Assembly (NCBI GenBank): GCA_030621995.1
Contig: JAUXGP010000035.1
Location: 1 to 10,523 of the forward strand
Length of the DNA stretch: 10,523 nucleotides
DNA from: Psychrilyobacter sp.
GTDB taxonomy: Bacteria > Fusobacteriota > Fusobacteriia > Fusobacteriales > Fusobacteriaceae
Reading direction: 5' to 3'
Shown here: in pieces, positions 1 to 5,885 of the stretch
Numbering within the stretch: position 1 is the first letter of the stretch
How the letters are laid out: each line of letters begins with the position of its first letter
Made by a program: the position numbers and the translations under genes
Notes under the pieces: generated by a model
What the model saw: the letters and a program-made list of their open reading frames with translations, nothing else
What the model was told of the DNA's origin: nothing
Databases searched by the model: none

Positions 1-1149
1 GCTGACTGCCTCTATTCGATCCTGCCATATTGGCATAGTTTTTCCCTGGTTGTAGAAGTTATAGGAGCTATAAGCAGTGGATTTAGCCTGGGGTTTACAG
101 AAAATCCAAGGAATTTCATTGGGAATATTCCTAAATTCAAGCCCACTATAATACTGGTTGTACCGAGGATACTGGAGATAATAAAAGCAAGTATAGAAAA
201 GCAGGTAAAAGGTGCTGGAGCAGAAGCTCTAAAGGGCTATGAAAAGTTATTGCAAGTGGCGCCATTTGTAAAGGGGGATAGGTTTGACTTTATTCCTGAG
301 GAAAAATATAAGCAGGTATATGATATCTTGGATGAAAAATTATTGGTGAAAATCAGGTCTGTCTTTGGAGATAAATTCAGAGAATTTATCTCTGGAGGAG
401 CAGCACTGGATATAAATCTACAAAGATATTTTGGTTATTTAGGACTGCCTGTGATGCAGGGGTATGGGTTATCTGAAACATCACCGGTTGTCAGTGTAGA
501 TAGTGTAGAGAGTTACTGTTATGGGAGTTCTGGAAATTTGTTGGAGTGGCTCTTGAATCAACCATCGGGAGATTTTACATTTTTAGATGAACTGGGAAAC
601 AGAGGGAAGGATCTTAAGGGTGAGCTGCTTTTAAAGGGCAGCTGTGTCATGAAAGGATATTGGAATCATAGGGATGAAAGTGCTAAAGTGATAAAGGCTG
701 GCTGGCTCCACACTGGGGATATAGGTTATTATAAAGGGAAGAAATTATATATAAGCGGCAGGAAAACCAATATGATTGTTTTGAAAGGCGGCGAGAATAT
801 CCATCCGGAATTTATTGAAAATGAATTGAAAAAATCAGATCTTATAGATGATGTAATGGTTATAGGAGATGGGTGTAAAAATTTATATGCATGTCTGACT
901 GTTCCGGAAAATTATGATGAAGTACATGAGAGTGAATTGAATATCTTGTTGAAGAGTGAGGTAAAAAGGCTGACTAGTCATTTGGTTTCCCACCAGAAAC
1001 CTAGAGATATCTTATTGGTTTCTAGATTTACTGTAGAGGATGAAACTTACACAGGAACCATGAAGGTACGGAGACATATGGTGAATAAAAGGGAATGTGA
1101 AAAAATAGATAAATTTTTAGAGGCAGTGGGAGAAAAGAAAAAATCATAA
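1..1149 (+). CDS. Long-chain acyl-CoA synthetase (AMP-forming), 5'-truncated by window edge
   Basis: The protein would activate fatty acids to acyl-AMP and then acyl-CoA using ATP and CoA, in the cytosol or at the inner membrane face. The frame is open from base 1, so the TTG at 250 is internal and not the start. Numbering residues from base 1, the fragment of 382 residues carries ILPYWHSF (about 7-14, the segment after the missing P-loop motif), GYGLSETSP (154-162, adenylate-binding A5 motif), GWLHTGD (234-240, A7), GRKTNMIVLKGGENIHP (253-269, A8 hinge) and TGTMKVRRH near the C terminus, where the Lys is the likely A10 catalytic residue. The A5 and A10 wording resembles the FAA1/COG1022 branch. 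Family members are usually 500-650 residues, so roughly 150-250 residues, including the TSGTTG-like P-loop, should lie upstream. No terminator is visible after the stop, so transcription may continue into the next gene. Chain-length preference cannot be read from the sequence. Confidence 0.92.
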   Translation, partial: ADCLYSILPYWHSFSLVVEVIGAISSGFSLGFTENPRNFIGNIPKFKPTIILVVPRILEIIKASIEKQVKGAGAEALKGYEKLLQVAPFVKGDRFDFIPEEKYKQVYDILDEKLLVKIRSVFGDKFREFISGGAALDINLQRYFGYLGLPVMQGYGLSETSPVVSVDSVESYCYGSSGNLLEWLLNQPSGDFTFLDELGNRGKDLKGELLLKGSCVMKGYWNHRDESAKVIKAGWLHTGDIGYYKGKKLYISGRKTNMIVLKGGENIHPEFIENELKKSDLIDDVMVIGDGCKNLYACLTVPENYDEVHESELNILLKSEVKRLTSHLVSHQKPRDILLVSRFTVEDETYTGTMKVRRHMVNKRECEKIDKFLEAVGEKKKS

Positions 1150-1216
1150 AAAAAAGGAAAATAAAAATAAATGTGTAATATTTGGGTATCAAGAATAAGT
1201 TTATCGAGGTGTTTAT

Positions 1217-1498
1217 ATGAAAAAAGAATTTCTAGAAATATTGCTGAAAAAAGATCATTTTCCGTGTAAATTAGATAAAAAAGATGGTGAAGTTTTAAAA
1301 AAAATTTTTAAAAAGGATATAAAGTTTGAAATGGATTCTGTAAATAGAAAAAAAGTTAATGATTTAGAATTTAGATATATTTATGAAGAGGAGGGAATAA
1401 AATATATCCTTTTAGAGGAATATACTTTTAAAGAAGGGGAAACTTTTTTATCTTTGGAAAACTCCATAGGAGTCGATTATTATTTTAACAAGATATAG
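1217..1498 (+). CDS. Small lysine-rich hypothetical protein
   Basis: I do not recognise this family. The ATG at 1217 has a plausible ribosome binding site, GAGGTG at 1206-1211, five bases upstream. The product is 93 residues, with no signal peptide or membrane segment. It is rich in Lys, Glu, Phe and Ile, with several poly-A codon runs in the first half. The second half (RYIYEEEGIKYILLEEYTFKEG) has alternating hydrophobic and charged residues that suggest beta strands, so a small alpha/beta cytosolic protein is likely. It sits 67 bases after the acyl-CoA synthetase and directly before a probable outer-membrane protein gene, whose real start may overlap this one (see the ATT start finding). 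The long reading frame, the ribosome binding site and codon use like the neighbours argue that it is real. Confidence 0.7.
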   Translation: MKKEFLEILLKKDHFPCKLDKKDGEVLKKIFKKDIKFEMDSVNRKKVNDLEFRYIYEEEGIKYILLEEYTFKEGETFLSLENSIGVDYYFNKI

Positions 1499-1508
1499 TT
1501 TTATTCTC

Positions 1509-2009
1509 TTGATATTTGTATATTTTGGAATATGTTTTGGAAAAGACCCTCTACCCTCTCTAGAGGGTCGGATAATAAAAGCTGAGGAAGATAACTCTCT
1601 TCTGGCTATGATAGAGAGAGAGGTAGGAATTCCAACAGAGTTTTATAGGAGGCTGGAGTTTGAAACAGGGGAAGAACCCTATATAAGTATAGGAGTCAGC
1701 ACAAGAATAATCCCTTATTATGCAAAAATAAGATATTTATTGGATCCAGAGGATGACACCTCTCCATATTATTTATTTTCAATGGGAGTGAGTTTTATAG
1801 ATGGAGAAGAACTTGATTTTAATGTTTTTTTAAATGATCTTGCACAGAGGGTAAATTATGGAGTAGGAGTGGGAGTTACCTATAATAGATTTGAGATAGA
1901 AATTTTATACGGGCAATATAATTATTATATGTTCGGGGTGCCGCGGTCAACGCAGACAGATTTATATAGTTCCACAAAACTAACATTTAATTGTAAATAC
2001 AGATTTTGA
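1509..2009 (+). CDS. Probable small outer-membrane beta-barrel protein
   Basis: No named family is recognised. The C-terminal half has alternating hydrophobic/polar stretches typical of transmembrane beta strands (YYLFSMGVSF, YGVGVGVTYNRFEIEILYGQY, and KLTFNCKYRF as the last ten residues). The protein ends in Phe with an aromatic at -3, the usual recognition signal for the outer-membrane BAM machinery. The start is uncertain. The TTG at 1509 gives 166 residues but has no ribosome binding site and leaves a short hydrophobic N terminus without a positive charge. The frame is open back to 1470, and an ATT at 1479 or 1482, preceded by AGGAG (1468-1472), would add LTRYSFIL and make a proper signal peptide ending near CFGKD. 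The stop codon lies inside the terminator stem at 2008-2030. Mature size of about 150 residues suggests a barrel of roughly 8 strands. Function is unknown; localisation is inferred. Confidence 0.72.
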   Translation: MIFVYFGICFGKDPLPSLEGRIIKAEEDNSLLAMIEREVGIPTEFYRRLEFETGEEPYISIGVSTRIIPYYAKIRYLLDPEDDTSPYYLFSMGVSFIDGEELDFNVFLNDLAQRVNYGVGVGVTYNRFEIEILYGQYNYYMFGVPRSTQTDLYSSTKLTFNCKYRF

Positions 2010-2030
2010 GCACCTGGGTGCTCTTTTTTT
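2008..2030 (+). terminator. Intrinsic terminator after the outer-membrane protein gene
   Basis: GAGCAC (2008-2013) pairs perfectly with GTGCTC (2018-2023) across a four-base CTGG loop, followed by seven T residues (2024-2030). The last two bases of the TGA stop codon are part of the stem, so the hairpin starts within the coding region. This closes the transcript that covers the two small genes and possibly the acyl-CoA synthetase. Confidence 0.9.
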
Positions 2031-2031
2031 C

Positions 2032-2060
2032 TAGACTTTTTACAGGTGTTATTGTATAAT
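2032..2060 (+). promoter_or_regulatory. Sigma-70-type promoter for the Na/Pi cotransporter gene
   Basis: A consensus -10 box TATAAT lies at 2055-2060. TAGACT at 2032-2037 is a 4/6 match to the -35 consensus with a 17-base spacer. It begins right after the upstream terminator's T tract and would give a leader of about 60 nt. A TTTACA at 2039-2044 is a better -35 match but is too close (10-base spacer). Confidence 0.65.
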
Positions 2061-2129
2061 CTGAACGACTGTGTGGATTGTGAAAAAATCTAGAGACATG
2101 TAAATAATTATTATTAAGGAGAGGTATAT

Positions 2130-3761
2130 ATGGGAGATGCATTGAATATAATATTGAATGTAGTTGGTGGATTAGGGATTTTCTTATATGGAATGGAAAA
2201 TATGGCCAATGCAATGCAAAAAGTAGCGGGAGATAAATTAAAAAATGTAATTGCAATTGTAACTAAAAACAGGTTTCTAGGTGTTTTAGTAGGGATAATA
2301 ATTACAATTTTAGTACAGTCTTCATCTGTAACAACGGTTATGGTAATTGGATTTGTAAATGCCAGTCTTATGAACCTGACTCAAGCTTTAGGAGTTATCT
2401 TGGGAGCCAATATAGGAACTACTGCTGTAGGTTGGCTGCTTATCTTGAAGATAGGTAAATATGGGCTGCCTTTGGCAGGGATCGGTGCCATCATCGGAAT
2501 GTTTGCTAAAACTGAAAAAGGCAAGGAAAAATCTAAACTAATGATGGGAATAGGACTGATTTTCTTTGGTATGGAACTTATGAAAAATGGATTTGAACCA
2601 CTGAGAGCTATGCCGGAATTTGTTGAAATGTTTCAAAAATTTCACGTAACAGGGATAGGAAGTGCATTTTTAGTAGCCATGGTAGGAGCTTTTTTAACAG
2701 CTATAGTCCAGGCTTCTGCAGCTACTCTGGGTATAACTATAATGCTTGCGAGTCAAGGATTGATCGATGCTCAAACAGGTGTTGCCATAGTAATGGGATT
2801 AAATGTAGGGACGACTATCACAGCATTTTTAGCAGCATTTGGAGCTAAAGCCAATGCCAAAAGGGCAGCATATGCCCATACAATAATCAATATCTTTGGC
2901 TTGTTGTGGGTACTGCCGATATATGGGATATATACCAACATGATAGGACATATTGTAGATCCTGCAGTAAATATAAGCGGATTTTTGGCAGCAGCTCATA
3001 CGATATTTAATGTGACCAATGCAATCTTATTTATATTCTTACTGACCCCACTGGCTAATTTTTTAAAGAAAATAATCCCAGATGATGATATGAAGGTAAA
3101 AAAATATACACATCTAGATGTAAGGATGCTGGAAACTCCTACCTTAGCCATTGAACAGACAAAGGTAGAAGTGGCGTCTATAGGTGAGGATATAAAGCTG
3201 TCATTGGAGAAGGTTAGAAATGTCATAGAAAATAATCTACCCAAAAATTCAGATGAGATTGCAGAAGTTTTTGAGATCGAGGAAAAAGTAGATATGATTC
3301 AGAGTGAGATTGCAGAGATCAATTCTGAAATATTAGGCTTAGACATAGAACACCATCTAATAATGGTAACTAGAAAAAATATTGCCATCTGTGATCAATA
3401 TGAATCTTTAACTGACTATACAGAGAGAATTATGAAGGTATACTCGAGGTTAAAAGAAAATGACCTGACTATAAACAGATATAAGAAGGAAGATATATTT
3501 AAACTCCACGATGCTGTAGTTGACTTCTTTGAGTTGGTGAATAATGCATATATAAGTAATAACTTTGATATAACCAGAGAAGCGGTAGAAAAAGCTGCGA
3601 ATATTACCAATATATATAAAAAAGCAAGAAGAGGTCATTTGGAAAGAATGGGAGAACAAAAACAAAAACCAATGTTAAGTACCGGACATATGGATATATT
3701 AAACCACTACAGGCGTCTGAGTGATCATATGTTAACGGTAGTAGAGATAATGAACATATAA
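2130..3761 (+). CDS. Na+/phosphate cotransporter, NptA/YjbB type with PhoU-like C-terminal domain
   Basis: This inner-membrane protein would couple Na+ movement to inorganic phosphate transport; the bacterial YjbB relatives have been linked to phosphate export. The start ATG has a strong ribosome binding site, AAGGAGAGG (2116-2124). The 543-residue product begins with GGLGIFLYGMENM (13-25). It carries the two inverted Na/Pi repeats, recognisable by QSSSVTT (63-69) and QASAATLG (194-201), each followed by a glycine-rich segment (LGANIGTT 91-98, GLNVGTT 223-229). About eight hydrophobic segments run to residue 310. From about 345 to the end it is soluble and helical (EVFEIEEKVDMIQSEI), as in PhoU-like domains of this family. 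Length is normal for the fused form. It has its own promoter and is followed by a hairpin, so it is probably monocistronic. No Pho-box-like direct repeats were recognised upstream. Transport direction cannot be decided from sequence. Confidence 0.93.
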   Translation: MGDALNIILNVVGGLGIFLYGMENMANAMQKVAGDKLKNVIAIVTKNRFLGVLVGIIITILVQSSSVTTVMVIGFVNASLMNLTQALGVILGANIGTTAVGWLLILKIGKYGLPLAGIGAIIGMFAKTEKGKEKSKLMMGIGLIFFGMELMKNGFEPLRAMPEFVEMFQKFHVTGIGSAFLVAMVGAFLTAIVQASAATLGITIMLASQGLIDAQTGVAIVMGLNVGTTITAFLAAFGAKANAKRAAYAHTIINIFGLLWVLPIYGIYTNMIGHIVDPAVNISGFLAAAHTIFNVTNAILFIFLLTPLANFLKKIIPDDDMKVKKYTHLDVRMLETPTLAIEQTKVEVASIGEDIKLSLEKVRNVIENNLPKNSDEIAEVFEIEEKVDMIQSEIAEINSEILGLDIEHHLIMVTRKNIAICDQYESLTDYTERIMKVYSRLKENDLTINRYKKEDIFKLHDAVVDFFELVNNAYISNNFDITREAVEKAANITNIYKKARRGHLERMGEQKQKPMLSTGHMDILNHYRRLSDHMLTVVEIMNI

Positions 3762-3786
3762 GAAATTATATATTAGATGATGTATT

Positions 3787-3820
3787 AAGGAGGGATTCGA
3801 AAATGAATTTCCTCCTTTTA
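3787..3820 (+). terminator. Terminator-like hairpin after the Na/Pi cotransporter gene
   Basis: AAGGAGG (3787-3793) pairs with CCTCCTT (3811-3817). Inside it ATTC (3795-3798) can pair with GAAT (3805-3808), leaving a six-base loop and a small internal loop. The trailing T run is short (TTTTA after the CC), so termination may be incomplete. The left arm is also a perfect ribosome binding sequence in front of a tiny ATG frame (see findings). Confidence 0.6.
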
Positions 3821-3907
3821 CTGTTTTATACATAATTCGGAAATCGAAATCAAAGAAACGGAAAACAAACACAAAATAAAAAAAAGATAGCTTTCTTTCA
3901 ATTGATA

Positions 3908-3916
3908 TGTTATACT
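3908..3916 (+). promoter_or_regulatory. deaD: Extended -10 promoter for the DEAD-box helicase gene
   Basis: TGTTATACT matches an extended -10 element: TG at 3908-3909, one spacer base, then TATACT at 3911-3916. The -35 position (TAGCTT, 3888-3893, 17-base spacer) is poor, which fits reliance on the TG extension. Just upstream lies a run of short A-tracts that could act as an UP-like element. Initiation would be expected near 3922-3924. Confidence 0.6.
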
Positions 3917-3922
3917 GTGACG

Positions 3923-4063
3923 TTAATTTAAATAAAGGTGGACTCAAATTGTATTGATTTTTAAGATCGAATGAATACCCACGTATGGAATAAATTGTTT
4001 GTAAAAACATTATATATAGCATAAAATTTGATCCTGCCTTAATAAAACATAAGGATGTGAACT
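3923..4063 (+). promoter_or_regulatory. deaD: Long 5' leader of the helicase mRNA, with possible start-site occlusion
   Basis: If the promoter at 3908-3916 is used, the leader is about 140 nt, much longer than the other leaders here (about 60-75 nt). The ribosome binding site AAGGATG (4051-4057) can pair in two mutually exclusive ways: CCTTA (4037-4041) with TAAGG (4050-4054), or ATCCT (4031-4035) with AGGAT (4052-4056). The leader also holds an ATG frame of 17 codons (3971-4024) with a weak ribosome binding site, and AAAGGTGG (3935-3942) ahead of a TTG-TAT-TGA start-stop. No known riboswitch class is recognised. Regulatory function is inferred. Confidence 0.4.
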
Positions 4064-5734
4064 ATGGAAAAAATGGTAGAATTTAAAAAATTAGGACTTT
4101 CGGACAAGACATTAGTAGCTTTAGAAAAAAAAGGATTTGAAAAACCAAGTCCAATACAAGCACTTACTATCCCTGCTCTTCTTAATGGAGACAAAGATAT
4201 AATAGGTCAAGCACAGACAGGAACTGGTAAAACAGCAGCTTTCTCATTACCTATTTTAGAAAAGATGGACGAGAATAAAAGAGGTGTTAAGGCAATAGTA
4301 TTAGCTCCTACAAGAGAGTTAGCTATCCAGGTAGCTGAAGAGATCAACTCTTTAAAAGGGGAAAGAAGATTAAGAGTACTTCCAGTATATGGTGGTCAGG
4401 CAATGGATCAGCAGATCAGAGCTCTTAAAAGAGGAGTAGATATCGTAGTTGGAACTCCAGGAAGAGTACAAGACCATATCAGAAGAAAAACTTTAGTAAT
4501 AGATAACTTAGATTTCTTTATCTTAGATGAAGCGGATGAGATGTTAAACATGGGATTCGTAGAAGATATCGAAACTATATTAGCATCAACTAACGATGAT
4601 AAGAAGATGTTATTCTTCTCAGCAACGATGCCCAATGAGATCTTAAAAGTAGCTAAAAAATATATGGGTGACTTTGATGTAATGAGAGTTAAAGCAACTG
4701 AGCTTACAACTAACCTTACTGAGCAAATTTATTTTGAAGTGAGAGATGGGGATAAATTTGAAGCTCTTTGCAGAGTAGTAGATGTAGAAGTAGATTTCTA
4801 CGGAATCGTATTCTGCAGAACTAAAAATGATGTAGATGGTGTAGTAAGCAAACTTATCGAAAGAGGATATGAAGCTGAAGGAATCCATGGAGATATATCA
4901 CAAGCTCAAAGAGAGAGAACTCTTAGAAAATTCAAAACTAAAAATATAAATATTTTAGTGGCTACAGACGTAGCAGCAAGAGGAATAGATGTAAATGACC
5001 TTACTCATGTAATCAACTACTCTATACCGCAAGAAGCTGAGGCATATGTACACAGAATCGGTAGAACAGGTAGAGCAGGTAAGAAAGGTATAGCTATAAC
5101 ATTTGTTACTCCTAGAGAGATGGGTAAATTAAGCAGAATCAAAAGAGTGGCTAAAGCAGAGATCAAAAAATCAACTATCCCTGAAATAGAGGAAGTTTTA
5201 AAAGCTAAGAAGGAAAGTTTATATGCTTGTGTAGGAGAGATCATTGCAGAGAAAGATTTCTCAGTATACTCTGATATGGCAACTGAACTATCTGTAGAAA
5301 GCAACCCTATAGATGTAATCGCAGCATTATTAAGACATGTATATGATGATGAATTTGATAAGGAAACTTATAGAAAAATCAGAAACAACATGAGATCAAA
5401 TGAAAGAGGCGATAGAGGCGATAGAGGCGATAGAGGCGATAGAAGAGATAGAGGCGATAGAAGAGATAGAAATGAAAGAGGCGGAAGACAAACTTTAGAT
5501 AATCAAACTAGATTATTTATCGGAATGGGTAAAAAAGATAACTTAGATGCTAAAAAATTATTAGCTATAGTTAATAAGGAAGCTAAAGTTCCAGGAAGAA
5601 AGATCAAAGATATCAAAATTATGAATGAATTTTCATTTATGACAGTTCCGTTTTCTGAAGCAGAGGATATTATCCATGCATTAAATGCTACTAGAAAAGG
5701 TGGAAGACCATTAGTAGAAAAAGCTAAGAACTAA
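4064..5734 (+). CDS. deaD: DEAD-box ATP-dependent RNA helicase with DbpA-type RNA-binding domain
   Basis: The protein would unwind or remodel RNA duplexes with ATP, typically in ribosome assembly, mRNA decay and cold adaptation. The 556-residue product shows the full motif set: Q motif (FKKLGLSD...PSPIQ, 7-32), QTGTGKT (51-57), PTRELA (82-87), TPGR (131-134), DEAD (155-158), SAT (186-188), IVFCRT (248-253), ATDVAARGID (300-309) and HRIGRTGR (330-337). A basic linker with seven Arg-Gly/Arg-Asp triplets (about 448-468) precedes a C-terminal DbpA/CsdA-like domain (about 485-556, starting TRLFIGMGKKDNL), which confers RNA specificity in relatives. This layout resembles DeaD/CsdA more than minimal helicases; DbpA-like rRNA specificity is possible. 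ATG 4064 is supported by AAGGATG at 4051-4057; ATG 4073 is an alternative. Codon use (AGA, TTA, ATC, CTT, few GGG) is more biased than in the neighbours, consistent with high expression. Confidence 0.95.
   Translation: MEKMVEFKKLGLSDKTLVALEKKGFEKPSPIQALTIPALLNGDKDIIGQAQTGTGKTAAFSLPILEKMDENKRGVKAIVLAPTRELAIQVAEEINSLKGERRLRVLPVYGGQAMDQQIRALKRGVDIVVGTPGRVQDHIRRKTLVIDNLDFFILDEADEMLNMGFVEDIETILASTNDDKKMLFFSATMPNEILKVAKKYMGDFDVMRVKATELTTNLTEQIYFEVRDGDKFEALCRVVDVEVDFYGIVFCRTKNDVDGVVSKLIERGYEAEGIHGDISQAQRERTLRKFKTKNINILVATDVAARGIDVNDLTHVINYSIPQEAEAYVHRIGRTGRAGKKGIAITFVTPREMGKLSRIKRVAKAEIKKSTIPEIEEVLKAKKESLYACVGEIIAEKDFSVYSDMATELSVESNPIDVIAALLRHVYDDEFDKETYRKIRNNMRSNERGDRGDRGDRGDRRDRGDRRDRNERGGRQTLDNQTRLFIGMGKKDNLDAKKLLAIVNKEAKVPGRKIKDIKIMNEFSFMTVPFSEAEDIIHALNATRKGGRPLVEKAKN
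5405..5467 (+). repeat. In-frame 9-bp tandem repeat encoding Arg-Gly-Asp / Arg-Arg-Asp
   Basis: There are seven consecutive 9-base units of AGAGGCGAT type inside the helicase gene. Units 1-4 and 6 are identical AGAGGCGAT; units 5 and 7 are AGAAGAGAT. They encode a basic, disordered linker between the helicase core and the RNA-binding domain. Because each unit is three codons, slippage would change linker length without breaking the frame. Confidence 0.95.
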
Positions 5735-5744
5735 TATTTTTTTT

Positions 5745-5773
5745 AGGGAAGGGGATTATACCTTCCCTTTTTT
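5745..5773 (+). terminator. Intrinsic terminator after the helicase gene
   Basis: AGGGAAGG (5745-5752) pairs with CCTTCCCT (5761-5768) around an eight-base loop. The run of T residues 5768-5773 follows. It lies 10 bases after the helicase stop codon, which separates the helicase from the downstream murein gene cluster. Confidence 0.9.
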
Positions 5774-5777
5774 AATG

Positions 5778-5806
5778 TTTTATTTTCTAGGGATATAGTA
5801 TATAAT
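5778..5806 (+). promoter_or_regulatory. Probable promoter of the mltG operon
   Basis: A consensus TATAAT (5801-5806) lies after the helicase terminator and about 80 bases before mltG. The -35 region is poor: TTTTAT at 5778-5783 with 17-base spacing is the best position. In DNA this AT-rich a TATAAT can occur by chance, but a promoter is needed between the terminator at 5745-5773 and mltG. Confidence 0.45.
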
Positions 5807-5885
5807 ATAGGAAGTATCACTTATAAAATTAGAGTAGATTAATCGTTGAGGTTAGACGTAAAAAATTAAGAGGGAGTTGATAAAA

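Larger units (their letters stand above)
3762..4063 (+). other. 302-base intergenic region before the helicase gene
   Basis: No protein gene of normal size is supported here. In order it holds the terminator-like hairpin (3787-3820), a T-poor, A-rich tract (about 3839-3887), an extended -10 promoter (3908-3916) and a leader of about 140 nt running to the helicase start codon. A minus-strand open frame covering most of it reads as low-complexity Phe/Tyr/Ile-rich sequence and is not credible. Confidence 0.75.

Noticed and set aside
250..1149. Acyl-CoA synthetase starting at TTG 250
   Set aside because: The frame is open to base 1 and the upstream residues contain the family's ILPYWHSF segment, so the gene continues beyond the window edge.
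1987..2256. Minus-strand open frame of 89 codons over the terminator and cotransporter start
   Set aside because: It runs antisense through a strong terminator, a promoter and a confident gene start; its composition reflects the complementary strand.
3732..4022. Minus-strand open frame of 96 codons across the helicase promoter region
   Set aside because: It overlaps the cotransporter end, the hairpin and the promoter, encodes low-complexity Phe/Tyr/Ile-rich sequence, and has no convincing ribosome binding site. It arises from AT-rich DNA.
3971..4024. A 17-codon upstream frame in the helicase leader as a gene
   Set aside because: The ribosome binding site is weak and short ATG frames are expected by chance in AT-rich leaders. 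It is mentioned only as part of the leader.
5877..5885. TTG 5877 as the mltG start
   Set aside because: The ribosome binding site AGGGAG directly abuts this TTG; spacing is right for ATG 5886, three codons later.
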